Assembly (NCBI GenBank): GCA_900759565.1
Contig: CAAEVV010000034.1
Location: forward strand, 1-54,807
Source of the DNA: an uncultured Collinsella sp.
Lineage (GTDB): Bacteria; Actinomycetota; Coriobacteriia; Coriobacteriales; Coriobacteriaceae
Length of the DNA stretch: 54,807 nucleotides
Direction: 5' to 3'
The position numbers and the translations under genes were made by a program. Within the stretch, counting starts at the first letter, position 1. Every line of letters begins with the position of its first letter. Shown one piece after another: positions 39,667 through 47,727 of this stretch. The notes under the pieces are model-generated. The model saw only the letters and a program-made list of their open reading frames with translations. It made no database searches and was not told the origin of the DNA.

Positions 39667-40494
39667 ATGATTGATGCGTGCCCCGATTCCGCCGTGCTCT
39701 TTTTTGACGTGGACGGCACGCTGACGTCGTTCGATCCCGACAACATGACCGACAAGGACTTTTCGGCGGTTTGCCCCTCGCAGGCGGTCGTCGAGGCGTT
39801 TCATCGTCTGCGCGACGCGGGACACCAGGCATTTATCTGCACGGGTCGTCCCTTGTGGCTGATTGCCGATGGCCTGCGCGCGCTGAACCCGGCGGGTGTC
39901 GTTGCCATGGCGGGAGCGACGCTCGAGGTCGAGGGCCGCGTGGTACACGAGGACTGCTTTGATGAGGACGTTATCGAGGAGCTGGCACGCCGTATGGCCG
40001 CGGCAGGGATTGAAGCCTTTTTCGAGACCAACGTGGCTACTTTTGCCCTGGAACCCGCGGGTGTTGAGCAGTCGTCTCTGATCGGCACTTCTGTGGTGCA
40101 CAGCACCGAGGAAATGCGCGTCGACGGCAGTCTGCGCGTGGGCAAGGTATGCCTCAGTGTGCCCAGTTTGGCTCGCGTGGCCAACGATGACGGCTTTATC
40201 GATCGCGAGTTTGAGCTGTGCAACACCGGTGGCCAGAATCGCGAGCTGAGCCCCAAGGGCATTGACAAGGGCGTGGGCGTGGCGCGAGCGCTGGAATACC
40301 TGGGTCGCACCGGCAACGCGCGCACCTTTGGCTTTGGCGATTCCGGCAACGATCTGGGTATGCTCGCCGCTGTCGAGACGGCCGTGGCCATGGGCAACGC
40401 TATGCCCGAGGTCAAGGCGCTCGCCGACTACGTGACTGATGATGTCGCACACGACGGCACCGTCACAGCGATGCGGCATTTCGGCCTCATCTAA
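39667..40494 (+). CDS. HAD-superfamily hydrolase, Cof/IIB type
   Basis: A 275-residue phosphatase of the haloacid dehalogenase superfamily, subclass IIB. Motif I is LFFDVDGTLT (nucleophile D14, acid D16), motif II the threonine in FICTGRP, motif III the lysine of KGIDKGVGVARAL, motif IV GFGDSGNDLGML. The cap between motifs II and III (about 85-190) is the alpha/beta Cof-type cap. Such enzymes dephosphorylate sugar phosphates or flavin and pyridoxal nucleotides; the substrate is not predictable. GAAAGGA precedes ATG 39667. The divergent methyltransferase starts only 75 bases away. Confidence 0.9.
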   Translation: MIDACPDSAVLFFDVDGTLTSFDPDNMTDKDFSAVCPSQAVVEAFHRLRDAGHQAFICTGRPLWLIADGLRALNPAGVVAMAGATLEVEGRVVHEDCFDEDVIEELARRMAAAGIEAFFETNVATFALEPAGVEQSSLIGTSVVHSTEEMRVDGSLRVGKVCLSVPSLARVANDDGFIDREFELCNTGGQNRELSPKGIDKGVGVARALEYLGRTGNARTFGFGDSGNDLGMLAAVETAVAMGNAMPEVKALADYVTDDVAHDGTVTAMRHFGLI

Positions 40495-40687
40495 TGAATC
40501 CCACGTTCTGACGTTTGCTCAAACTGCGACTCTTTGCTTTTGCATGCTCAATCGATTTATCAATCCAAACACTGAGGTGTTTATACCGTTCGCCGAGAAG
40601 ATAAAAAACCGCAGCTCACGCCTTGATAAACGTAGGTAAAGTGTTTAGCAGTTTAACGCCCATGTGCAAGCGAAAGGAATCAGGCAG

Positions 40688-41392
40688 ATGGCAATCAAGG
40701 TGTTCGCTGACGGTGCAAACCTCGAGGGCATGCTCGACATGTACGAGAACGGCAACGTTCAGGGTTTCACGACCAACCCGTCCCTTATGAAGAAGGGCGG
40801 CGTGACGGATTACCGCGCGTTTGCCAAGGAGGTCCTGGCCCACATCACCGATGTGTCCGTCTCGTTTGAGGTCTTTGCCGACGACGTCGAGACCATGGAG
40901 GTCGAGGCGCGCGAGATCGCTACCTGGGCCGAGAACGTCTACGTCAAGATTCCGTGCGTGACCACCAAGGGCGAGTCCACCGCCGAGCTGGTGCGCAAGC
41001 TTTCGGCCGACGGCATCAAGGTCAACGTCACCACCATCTTTACGCCTACGCAGGTTGATGAGATGGTCGAGGCCGTCGACGCCGAGACGCCGTCCATCAT
41101 CTCGCTCTTTGCCGGCCGCATCGCCGATACCGGCGTCGACCCCATTCCGTTTATGACGGAGTCGGTCAAGAAGGCCGCCGCAAAGCCCAACTGCGAGGTC
41201 CTGTGGGCGTCCACGCGCGAGCTCATCAACATTTATCAGGCCGAGGCCTGCGGTTGCCAGATCATCACGGTACCCAACAGCATCCTGGCCAAGCGCAAGA
41301 ACATCGGTCGCGACCCGTACGAGGTCTCGCTCGATACCGTGCGCGGTTTTGCCAAGGATATCGCGGCGCTCGGTTTCCATATCCTGCCGTAG
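40688..41392 (+). CDS. Transaldolase-family protein (fructose-6-phosphate aldolase-like)
   Basis: A 234-residue Schiff-base aldolase of the small TalB-like/FSA group. The catalytic lysine is at about residue 87 in NVYVKIPC; FTTNPSLMKKGG (about 28-39), VNVTTIFTPTQ (about 112-122) and SLFAGRIADTGVDP (about 139-152) are family signatures. It is either a transaldolase of the pentose phosphate pathway or fructose-6-phosphate aldolase; sequence alone does not decide. AAAGGAAT precedes ATG 40688; the frame is open from 40664. The last codons and stop region reappear as a partial duplicate near 41526. Confidence 0.88.
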   Translation: MAIKVFADGANLEGMLDMYENGNVQGFTTNPSLMKKGGVTDYRAFAKEVLAHITDVSVSFEVFADDVETMEVEAREIATWAENVYVKIPCVTTKGESTAELVRKLSADGIKVNVTTIFTPTQVDEMVEAVDAETPSIISLFAGRIADTGVDPIPFMTESVKKAAAKPNCEVLWASTRELINIYQAEACGCQIITVPNSILAKRKNIGRDPYEVSLDTVRGFAKDIAALGFHILP

Positions 41393-41422
41393 CGCGAACA
41401 CCGACTGTACCGTGGGCTGTTC

Positions 41423-41494
41423 GCCCCGGCCTTTCCTTTCCCTATCGCTCACGCGCTCCGCGAGGGTCGCGCTAGGCAAAGGAAAGGCCGGGGC
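41423..41494. repeat. Stem-loop with 17-bp perfect arms
   Basis: GCCCCGGCCTTTCCTTT (41423-41439) pairs perfectly with AAAGGAAAGGCCGGGGC (41478-41494), 31 bases after the transaldolase stop codon. The loop holds further short complementarity around TCGCTCACGCGCTCCGCGAG. Probably the transcription end of the transaldolase gene. Confidence 0.65.
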
Positions 41495-41548
41495 TGCCGG
41501 CACGAGCTTGCCAGCAAGTTGGCGATTGGCTTCCATATCCTGCCGTGA

Positions 41549-41764
41549 GCAAAGGTACCCCCGCCTGCGCCGTGCAAAATTGAGAGTATTCAGCAAGGTA
41601 AAGGTCTTTATCAGTTGACCGAAGCATGGAACGGCCCCCGTTTTGGCTCTGACGACGCTAAAACGGGGGCTGTTTTTTGCTTTTTCGTCTCTGAGGGGCA
41701 TCCGGAACGGTGGAATTTGCAGAATACTCGCGATTTTGCACATCGCTACAGGGGGTACCTTTGC
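41549..41764. mobile_element. MITE-like element with 48-bp terminal inverted repeats
   Basis: The left end GCAAAGGTACCCCC (41549) and right end GGGGGTACCTTTGC (41751-41764) are exact reverse complements, and the pairing extends inward through GTGCAAAAT (41572-41580) and GAGTATTC to give about 38 of 48 matches. The interior contains a terminator-like stem GCCCCCGTTTT/AAAACGGGGGC (about 41633-41671, followed by TGTTTTTTGC) and no gene. It ends nine bases from the tex stop codon, so it may supply the terminator for tex or transaldolase. A degenerate relative is at 13009-13258. No target duplication was identified. Confidence 0.5.
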
Positions 41765-41773
41765 TTTGGCGGT

Positions 41774-43921
41774 TTACTTGCCCTGCACCATGGTGAGCGA
41801 GATCTTCTTGCGGTCGCGATCGACCTTTTCGACCCACACCTTGACCGTGTCACCGACGCGCACGACGTCGCTGGGGTGCTTGACAAAGCGGTTGGCCAGC
41901 TTAGAGATATGTACGAGGCCGTCCTGGTGCACTCCCACGTCGACGAAGGCGCCAAAGTCGACGACGTTGCGCACCGTGCCCTTGAGCTCCATGCCGGGTT
42001 CCAGGTCGTCGATGGAAAGTGCCGAGCGGCTAAAGACCACCTCGGGCGCGTCGTCGCGCGGGTCGCGGCCGGGCTTCTTGAGCTCGTTGACAATGTCGAT
42101 GAGCGTGAGGGTGCCGCAGTTCAGGTCACTTGCCAGCGCCGAGATACTGCCCAGACGGCGCTCGATGTCGGGCACGCCGCCGCGGCTGAGCTCGCTGGCT
42201 TTAACGCCGGCGCGTTCCAGGACGGACGTGGCCACCTCGTAGCTCTCGGGGTGGACGCTCGTCGCGTCGAGCGGGTTCTTGCCGCCGCTGATGCGCAGGA
42301 AGCCCGCGGCGTTGAGGTATGCCTTGGGTCCTAGTTTGGGGACCTTCTTAAGCTGGCGGCGATCGGTAAAGGCACCGTTTTCCTCGCGGTAGGCCACGAT
42401 GTTTTTGGCCACGCTCGGCGTGATGCCCGATACGTATCCCAGCAGGCTTGCGCTCGCGGTATTCACGTCGACGCCCACGTGGTTGACGACGTCCTCCACC
42501 ACATGGCCCAGGGTGCGCGAAAGCTCGGCCTGGTCAAGGTCGTGCTGGTACTGGCCAACGCCGATGGACTGGGGCGGGATCTTGACGAGCTCTGCCAGCG
42601 GGTCCTGTAGACGGCGGCCCAGGCTCATGGCGCCACGCACGGTGACGTCCAGATCGGGATACTCCTGGCTGGCGAGCTCGGAGGCGGAGTACACCGATGC
42701 GCCGGCCTCGTTGACGATGGTGTATCGCAGCTCAGGCGCCTGCTCGGCGATGAACTCCGAGACGACTTCCTCGGTCTCGCGGCTGGCGGTGCCGTTGCCG
42801 ATGACGATGGTGTTGACGCTGTCCTTTTTGACGAGGCGGGCGAGCTCGCGCTTGGTGCCGGCGACGTCGTGGCGCGGCTTGGTGGGATAGACCACGCCGT
42901 GGTCGAGCAGCTTGCCGGTCTCGTCCATGACGGCGACCTTGCAGCCGGTGCGGTAGCCCGGATCGAGCGCGAGCACGCGGGCGCCGCGCACGGGGCGTGC
43001 CGAGAGCAGGCCCTCGAGATTCTTGGCAAAGACATTGATGGCCTCGGTCTGCGCACGGACGGTGAGTTTGGCGCGGGCCTCGCGCTCCAGCGAGGGGGCC
43101 ATGAGGCGCTTGTAGCCGTCGGCGATGGCGGCGTCAAAGACGGGCGCGAAGACGCCCTGGCGTCGGGGCCAACGGCTGCCGAGGCGTGCCGTGGCGGCGG
43201 CGCCGTCGACGTTCACGCGCACGCGGAGCTTGCCCTCGCGCTCACCGCGGTCGATAGCCAGCACGCGGTGGTTGGGTATACGGCGCAGCGGCTCATCATA
43301 GCTGTAGTACGGCTCGTAGGGGGTCTTCTCGGTGGGGTCGGTGGCCTCGACGACGATGTCTGCGGTGTTTTGCGTAAAGGCACGCAGGTCGGCGACGTTC
43401 TCGGGGTCCTCGGCCACCGTCTCGGCCACGATGTCCGCCGCGCCGGCGAGCGCCTTCTCGGGCGTGTCGAAGCCGGCTTCCTCGTTGACGTATGCCGTGG
43501 CGGTGTCGAGCGCGCTGCCCTTGGCCGAGGCCTGCATGATGACCATGTTGGCAAGTGGCTCCAGGCCTGCCTCGCGGGCCTTCTGTGCGCGGGTCATGCG
43601 CTTTTTGCGGTAGGGCTTGTAGAGGTCCTCGACACGCTGGAGCTGCGTGGCCTCGCGAATTTGCTGTTCGAGCTCGGGCGTAAGTTTGCCCTGGGCGTCG
43701 ATGAGCAGAATGACGTCCTCTTTGCGCTGTTCAAGATTGCGCAGGTAGGACAGGCGCTCGTCGAGTGCGCGCAGGGCGACGTCGTCCATGCCGCCCGTTG
43801 CTTCTTTGCGGTAGCGCGAGATAAAGGGGATGGTGTTGCCCTCGTCGATGAGCTTGACGGCTGCCTCGATGTTGGCGGCCTTAAGGTTGAGCTCGTGGGC
43901 GAGCTGGGCGATAAGATCCAT
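41774..43921 (-). CDS. tex: Tex-family RNA-binding protein
   Basis: A 715-residue protein of the Tex/YhgF family, which binds nucleic acids and affects transcription and, in some species, toxin or stress gene expression. Order of domains: N-terminal helical Tex domain (ISRYRKEATGGMDDVALRALDERL near 35-58), YqgF/RuvC-like domain (VLALDPGYRTGCKVAVMD, about 325-342), helix-hairpin-helix pair (LLGYVSGITPSVAKNIVAYREENG, about 495-520) and a C-terminal S1 domain (GMELKGTVRNVVDFGAFVDVGVHQDGLVHIS). AAGGAG before ATG 43921 sets the start. Monocistronic; the MITE-like element lies just downstream. Confidence 0.94.
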   Translation of the reverse strand: MDLIAQLAHELNLKAANIEAAVKLIDEGNTIPFISRYRKEATGGMDDVALRALDERLSYLRNLEQRKEDVILLIDAQGKLTPELEQQIREATQLQRVEDLYKPYRKKRMTRAQKAREAGLEPLANMVIMQASAKGSALDTATAYVNEEAGFDTPEKALAGAADIVAETVAEDPENVADLRAFTQNTADIVVEATDPTEKTPYEPYYSYDEPLRRIPNHRVLAIDRGEREGKLRVRVNVDGAAATARLGSRWPRRQGVFAPVFDAAIADGYKRLMAPSLEREARAKLTVRAQTEAINVFAKNLEGLLSARPVRGARVLALDPGYRTGCKVAVMDETGKLLDHGVVYPTKPRHDVAGTKRELARLVKKDSVNTIVIGNGTASRETEEVVSEFIAEQAPELRYTIVNEAGASVYSASELASQEYPDLDVTVRGAMSLGRRLQDPLAELVKIPPQSIGVGQYQHDLDQAELSRTLGHVVEDVVNHVGVDVNTASASLLGYVSGITPSVAKNIVAYREENGAFTDRRQLKKVPKLGPKAYLNAAGFLRISGGKNPLDATSVHPESYEVATSVLERAGVKASELSRGGVPDIERRLGSISALASDLNCGTLTLIDIVNELKKPGRDPRDDAPEVVFSRSALSIDDLEPGMELKGTVRNVVDFGAFVDVGVHQDGLVHISKLANRFVKHPSDVVRVGDTVKVWVEKVDRDRKKISLTMVQGK

Positions 43922-44002
43922 GGGACTCCTTGCGTTTAAGGTGCGTTTGCAGCACAGGGCTACCAAGGATACCACCCGCCACTCCACCCAAGTAGTCATT
44001 TT

Positions 44003-44041
44003 GGGACGGGGCTCTTTTAGCCACTTTTGCCGCCCCGTCCC
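44003..44041. repeat. GGGACGGGGC palindrome
   Basis: GGGACGGGGC/GCCCCGTCCC (44003-44012/44032-44041), a perfect 10-bp stem. Bases 43990-44016 read on the minus strand as AAAAGAGCCCCGTCCCAAAA, the same element as at 4270 and 48610. Confidence 0.6.
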
Positions 44042-44069
44042 AGAAAAATCGTCGGCAAGGTAGCAAAAT

Positions 44070-44099
44070 GCCCCGCGGGCAGGAGGCTGCTCGCGGGGC
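44070..44099 (-). terminator. Terminator of the Gfo/Idh/MocA operon
   Basis: GCCCCGCG/CGCGGGGC (44070-44077/44092-44099). On the minus strand the stem is followed by ATTTTG, 73 bases after the dehydrogenase stop codon. Confidence 0.6.
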
Positions 44100-44172
44100 A
44101 AAGAAGAGGGGCTTGTTGGTGACGGACCGAAGGGTTCGGCATGGGGCTTCTGCCGCGGTCGCTCTTAAGGCA

Positions 44173-45213
44173 TTACAGCTCGACGAGCTGACCGGTCTCG
44201 GCGGCCTCCTTGATAGCGTTGAGAAGCGTGAGCGTCTTAACGTTGTCGGCGGGGGTCACGACGGGCTCGACCTCGCGGCGGACAACCTTCACAAAGTGCT
44301 TGAGCTGCATCTTGTGCGGCAGTGCCGGGTCGACGGCCGGAATCTCCATCTGCAGCGGCTTGTGCCAGTTAGAGGCGCCGTCGTAGGAGAACTGGTGCAG
44401 GCGGGGCAGCGACAGGGCGCCCTTAGTGCCGCCGATAAAGTAGGCGTCGGCGTCGAAGGGGCGGTACTGCGGATCCTCGCGGGCGGTGGCCTCCCAGTTC
44501 CAGGGGCTGGCGGTGGCGTCGGAGATGGTCATGCTTGCGAGCGCGCCATCGGCAAAACGGACGTTGACCACGGCGGAGTCCTCGGTCTCAAAACCGCGGG
44601 CGGCGCTGGACTGCATACCCTGGACGGCAACGGGCTCGCCCAGCAGGTAGCGGAGCAGGTCGACGTCATGCACCAGGTTGACCAGGATCGGGCCGGCACC
44701 CTTCTTGCGGCGCCACTCGACGTCGAAATACTCGTCGTTCTTATAGATCATGTAGTGGAAGCTCGACACGGTGAGCTTGCCCAGCTCGCCAGACTCGATG
44801 ATCTCCTTGGCCTTGTTGACGAAGGGGTTGTGGCGACGGTGCTGACCCACGAGCACGGGCACGCCGGCGGTCTCGGCCTCGGCGGCGAAGGCCTGGGCAT
44901 CCTCCAGGTCGTTGGAGATCGGCTTTTCGACCAGCGGCACGATGTTGCGCTTCACGGCCTCGCGGGCAACGCCCAGGTGCAGGTCGTTGGGGGTGGCGAT
45001 AATGACGGCCTCGGGCTTGACCTCGTCCATCATCTGGGCGGGATCGGTGTAAAACGGCACGCCGGCGGCCTCGGCCGTGGCGCGAGCGCCCTCAAAGGCG
45101 TCGGCGATGGCGACGAGCTCGGCCTCGGGCTCCTCGGTGACAAAGCGGATGTGGTTGCGGCCCATGGCGCCGGCGCCGATAACGGCAATGCGGACGGGGT
45201 TGAGCTCAGACAT
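44173..45213 (-). CDS. Gfo/Idh/MocA-family NAD(P)-dependent dehydrogenase
   Basis: A 346-residue dehydrogenase. An N-terminal Rossmann fold starts RIAVIGAGAMGRNHIRF (about 8-24), followed by IIATPNDLH and the EKP motif (VPLVEKPIS, near 95-100) with the conserved lysine. The C-terminal domain contains LVNLVHDVDLLRYLLGE with the aspartate-histidine usual in sugar, inositol or polyol dehydrogenases. Substrate is not predictable from this alone. Third gene of a minus-strand set with the MFS carrier (69 bases upstream) and the SDR enzyme, implying uptake and stepwise oxidation of one carbon compound. Confidence 0.88.
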   Translation of the reverse strand: MSELNPVRIAVIGAGAMGRNHIRFVTEEPEAELVAIADAFEGARATAEAAGVPFYTDPAQMMDEVKPEAVIIATPNDLHLGVAREAVKRNIVPLVEKPISNDLEDAQAFAAEAETAGVPVLVGQHRRHNPFVNKAKEIIESGELGKLTVSSFHYMIYKNDEYFDVEWRRKKGAGPILVNLVHDVDLLRYLLGEPVAVQGMQSSAARGFETEDSAVVNVRFADGALASMTISDATASPWNWEATAREDPQYRPFDADAYFIGGTKGALSLPRLHQFSYDGASNWHKPLQMEIPAVDPALPHKMQLKHFVKVVRREVEPVVTPADNVKTLTLLNAIKEAAETGQLVEL

Positions 45214-45242
45214 TTCGACTCCTTAATACAGGTGACCGGTGG

Positions 45243-45275
45243 GATGCGACAAAGGGGCTGTCCCTTTGTCGCATC
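45243..45275 (-). repeat. Palindrome with CCCTTTGTC core between operon genes
   Basis: A perfect 13-bp stem GATGCGACAAAGG/CCTTTGTCGCATC (45243-45255/45263-45275). No T-run follows on either strand, so it may stabilise or process the message between the carrier and dehydrogenase genes rather than terminate it. Confidence 0.7.
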
Positions 45276-45282
45276 GGTAAAA

Positions 45283-46539
45283 CTAGACGGACTTCTTCTT
45301 GCTGTCGGAGACCATCATGTAGACGGTGAGCACGACGGCGATGGCGGCGATCACAATGGCGCCGTAGAAGGACTGCTGGTAGGCGGCGCTGCCGGCCTCG
45401 GCGTGATACAGCACGGCGGTGATGGGCTGGCTGATCCAGGTGGAAGCGGCATAACCCAAAAACATGATGCCGTAGTTGACACCGATGTTGCTGGTACCAA
45501 AGGCGCCACCGGTGAGCGGCGGGTAGATGACGAGCAGGGCGCCAAAGCTAAAGCCGAGCAGGGCGAGCGCCACAAAGAACATGCCCTGCGTAAAGCTCAT
45601 CGACATGATGACGAGTGCGACGATGGTGACGACAAGGCTGATGAGCAGCGACTTATAGGCGCCGAGCTTGTCGATGATCTGGCCAAAGGACAGACGGCCG
45701 ACCAGGTTGGCGCAGGTGTTGACGGAGACCACCACACCGCCGAGGGCGACGGCCGCGGCGCTCGTGGGGTCGGCGAAGAGCTGAACGGCGGCGATGGAGG
45801 CAACCTTGCCCACGAGCAGGGTGCCCGCGGTGGCGGCAAAGGCGAAGGTGACGATGAGGACCCAGAAGCGCGGGGTCTTGACCATCTCGCCCGGGGTGAG
45901 GTCGCCGAAGGTGCCGGCGTGCGCGCCGCCCTTGGGGGCCTCGAAGCCCTCGGGCAGCCAACCGGCCTCGGGGGCCTTCAGGAACAGGGCGGAGGCGGCG
46001 ATCATCACAAAGAAGATGACGCCGAGCGCCTTAAGGGCGCCAAAGATGCCCAGGCTCGGGATGAGCAGCGAGGCGAGCACTGGGGACAGCACGGCGGGGC
46101 CGGCGGTCGAAGCGGCCAGGGTGATGCCGGAGGCGAGGCCCTTCTTGTCGATGAACCACTTTTGGCCGGTGGTGAGTGCCGGGTTGTAGCCCAGGCCGTT
46201 GCCGATGGCGGCAACGAGCGAGAACCACAGGTAGAACTGCCACGGCTCGGTGACGGTGCCGGACATGAACCAGCCCAGGCCGTAGCACACGGCGGCGGCG
46301 ATCACGACGTTGCGCGGGCCGATCTTATCGGAGATGCGGCCGGCGAAGATGCCCGTCACGGCCATGATGGTCTGAAAGACCGGGAAAGCCCAGGTAAGGG
46401 CGCTGGACCACTCGGGGTAGACGGCGAGCAGGTTCTTGCTCACGACGGAATACAGCGCGATGGAGCTGATGAAGAACATGGTGACGCACGCGGCGGAAAG
46501 CACGACGGCGCGGCCCTTGTTGGAGTTGGTGGAAGCCAT
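45283..46539 (-). CDS. MFS transporter, OFA (oxalate/formate antiporter) type
   Basis: A 418-residue carrier with twelve hydrophobic segments. FAGRISDKIGPRNVVI (about 65-80) is the loop 2-3 MFS motif, and GYNPALTTGQKWFIDKKGLASGITLAASTAGPAVLSPV (about 117-154) is characteristic of the OFA/monocarboxylate subgroup. SFGQIIDKLGAYKS repeats the loop motif in the second half. An organic anion such as a monocarboxylate or sugar acid is the likely cargo. It lies between the SDR and Gfo/Idh/MocA genes, and probably brings in their substrate. ATG 46539 follows GAAAGAG. Confidence 0.88.
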   Translation of the reverse strand: MASTNSNKGRAVVLSAACVTMFFISSIALYSVVSKNLLAVYPEWSSALTWAFPVFQTIMAVTGIFAGRISDKIGPRNVVIAAAVCYGLGWFMSGTVTEPWQFYLWFSLVAAIGNGLGYNPALTTGQKWFIDKKGLASGITLAASTAGPAVLSPVLASLLIPSLGIFGALKALGVIFFVMIAASALFLKAPEAGWLPEGFEAPKGGAHAGTFGDLTPGEMVKTPRFWVLIVTFAFAATAGTLLVGKVASIAAVQLFADPTSAAAVALGGVVVSVNTCANLVGRLSFGQIIDKLGAYKSLLISLVVTIVALVIMSMSFTQGMFFVALALLGFSFGALLVIYPPLTGGAFGTSNIGVNYGIMFLGYAASTWISQPITAVLYHAEAGSAAYQQSFYGAIVIAAIAVVLTVYMMVSDSKKKSV

Positions 46540-46604
46540 TGGACTCTTTCTAATCGATACGGGGGAGGAGCAGGCGTATTCGCGGGCCTCCCTGTTAGGT
46601 TGGT

Positions 46605-47486
46605 TTACTGGTCGGTCGGCTTGGCGACGCCGGACTCATCGGACCAGAGCTCGACACCCTTGTTCTTAAGGTAGTTGTCGGCATAGGCTCGGCGGCCGCC
46701 GGGCTTGGCGGTGAGGTCGCCCATCATGTTGGAGAAGCCGCCGTCAACCTTGATGGCGTCGCCGGTGGTAAAGTCCGAGCGCTTGGACGCCAGGAACATG
46801 ACGGCGTTGGCGATATCGCTGACCTCGCCGATGCGGCGCGTGGCGATCAGACGGCTGCGGCTCTTCTCGACCTCGGGGTCGGCGTAGAAGTTGGCCGACA
46901 TCGGGGTCTTAACGAAGCAGGGCTCGACGCAGTTGGAGCGCACGCCGTAGGGGCCCCACTCGGCAGCCAGCATCTTGGACATCATGTTGACGCCCGCCTT
47001 GGTGGAGCTGTACACGCCCGAGAACGTCTCGGGGGAGTGGCTGGCAACGGTCGAGATGTGCACCAGGCGACCCTGGCCGGCCTTGATCATCTCGCGACCA
47101 AAGCGCTGCGAGGTGATGAAGTAACCGGTGAGGTTGACGTTGAGCACCTGCTCCCAGTCGCTCAGCGGCAGGTCCTCCATGGCGGCGAAGCGCAGGATGC
47201 CGGCGGTGTTGACGAGAACGTCGACGCGGCCGAAGTCGGCGATGGTGGCATCGACGGCGGCCTGAACCTCGGCCTCGTCGGTGGCGTTCATCTTGTAACC
47301 CTCGGCGTGGATGCCAAACTCGGCGGCGAGGTCGGCGGCTGCGGCCTTGACCTTCTCTTCGTCCAGGTCGAGCAGAACGACGTTGGCGCCATTGCGGGCG
47401 AACTCGCGGCAAATCTCGACGCCCATACCGCCGAGCGCGCCAGTCACGGCGCAGACATCGCCCTCGAGCTTAAGCCAGTTGCTCAT
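46605..47486 (-). CDS. Short-chain dehydrogenase/reductase
   Basis: A 293-residue SDR oxidoreductase. TGALGGMGVEI (about 15-25) is the nucleotide-binding glycine motif, LDLDEE the NAD-preferring acidic turn, NTAGI (about 92-96) the structural motif, and S...YSSTK (Ser near 146, Tyr near 160, Lys near 164) the catalytic triad. A 35-residue C-terminal extension (GGRRAYADNYLKNKGVELWSDE) is longer than in typical classical SDRs. First gene of the minus-strand carbon-compound locus and divergent from the LysR regulator. AAGGGAAGTTCC precedes ATG 47486. Confidence 0.9.
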   Translation of the reverse strand: MSNWLKLEGDVCAVTGALGGMGVEICREFARNGANVVLLDLDEEKVKAAAADLAAEFGIHAEGYKMNATDEAEVQAAVDATIADFGRVDVLVNTAGILRFAAMEDLPLSDWEQVLNVNLTGYFITSQRFGREMIKAGQGRLVHISTVASHSPETFSGVYSSTKAGVNMMSKMLAAEWGPYGVRSNCVEPCFVKTPMSANFYADPEVEKSRSRLIATRRIGEVSDIANAVMFLASKRSDFTTGDAIKVDGGFSNMMGDLTAKPGGRRAYADNYLKNKGVELWSDESGVAKPTDQ

Positions 47487-47520
47487 AGGAACTTCCCTTC
47501 TTGTCTTCTTGTGCCTCCCT

Positions 47521-47547
47521 GTGGGTCGCTCCCATTAACCGACCCAC
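47521..47547 (-). promoter_or_regulatory. Stem-loop in the SDR leader
   Basis: GTGGGTCG/CGACCCAC (47521-47528/47540-47547), a perfect 8-bp stem 35 bases before the SDR start codon, in the divergent control region shared with the LysR gene. The same region holds ATGCTTTGCAT (about 47569-47579), a short palindrome that might be a LysR site. Confidence 0.4.
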
Positions 47548-47727
47548 GTGGTTTTCGCTGGTTATCGTATGCTTTGCATTTGCGCAGGTGAATTGCATAT
47601 TTGTTAGAATGGCGTTAACCGTAGATTTACACCGTGCATTGAGGTTTGTTCTCAATTGAGCACGTGACCTGCGAAAACGACCCCCTGCGGTGCTGTGCGC
47701 CCGCACGTGCGAAAACGGGAGATTGAC

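Noticed and set aside
44068..46674. 868-codon open frame on the plus strand
   Set aside because: It is antisense to the Gfo/Idh/MocA and MFS genes, whose products have clear family motifs. Its translation is low-complexity (Gly, Val, His, Asp) as expected from the reverse of high-GC coding DNA.
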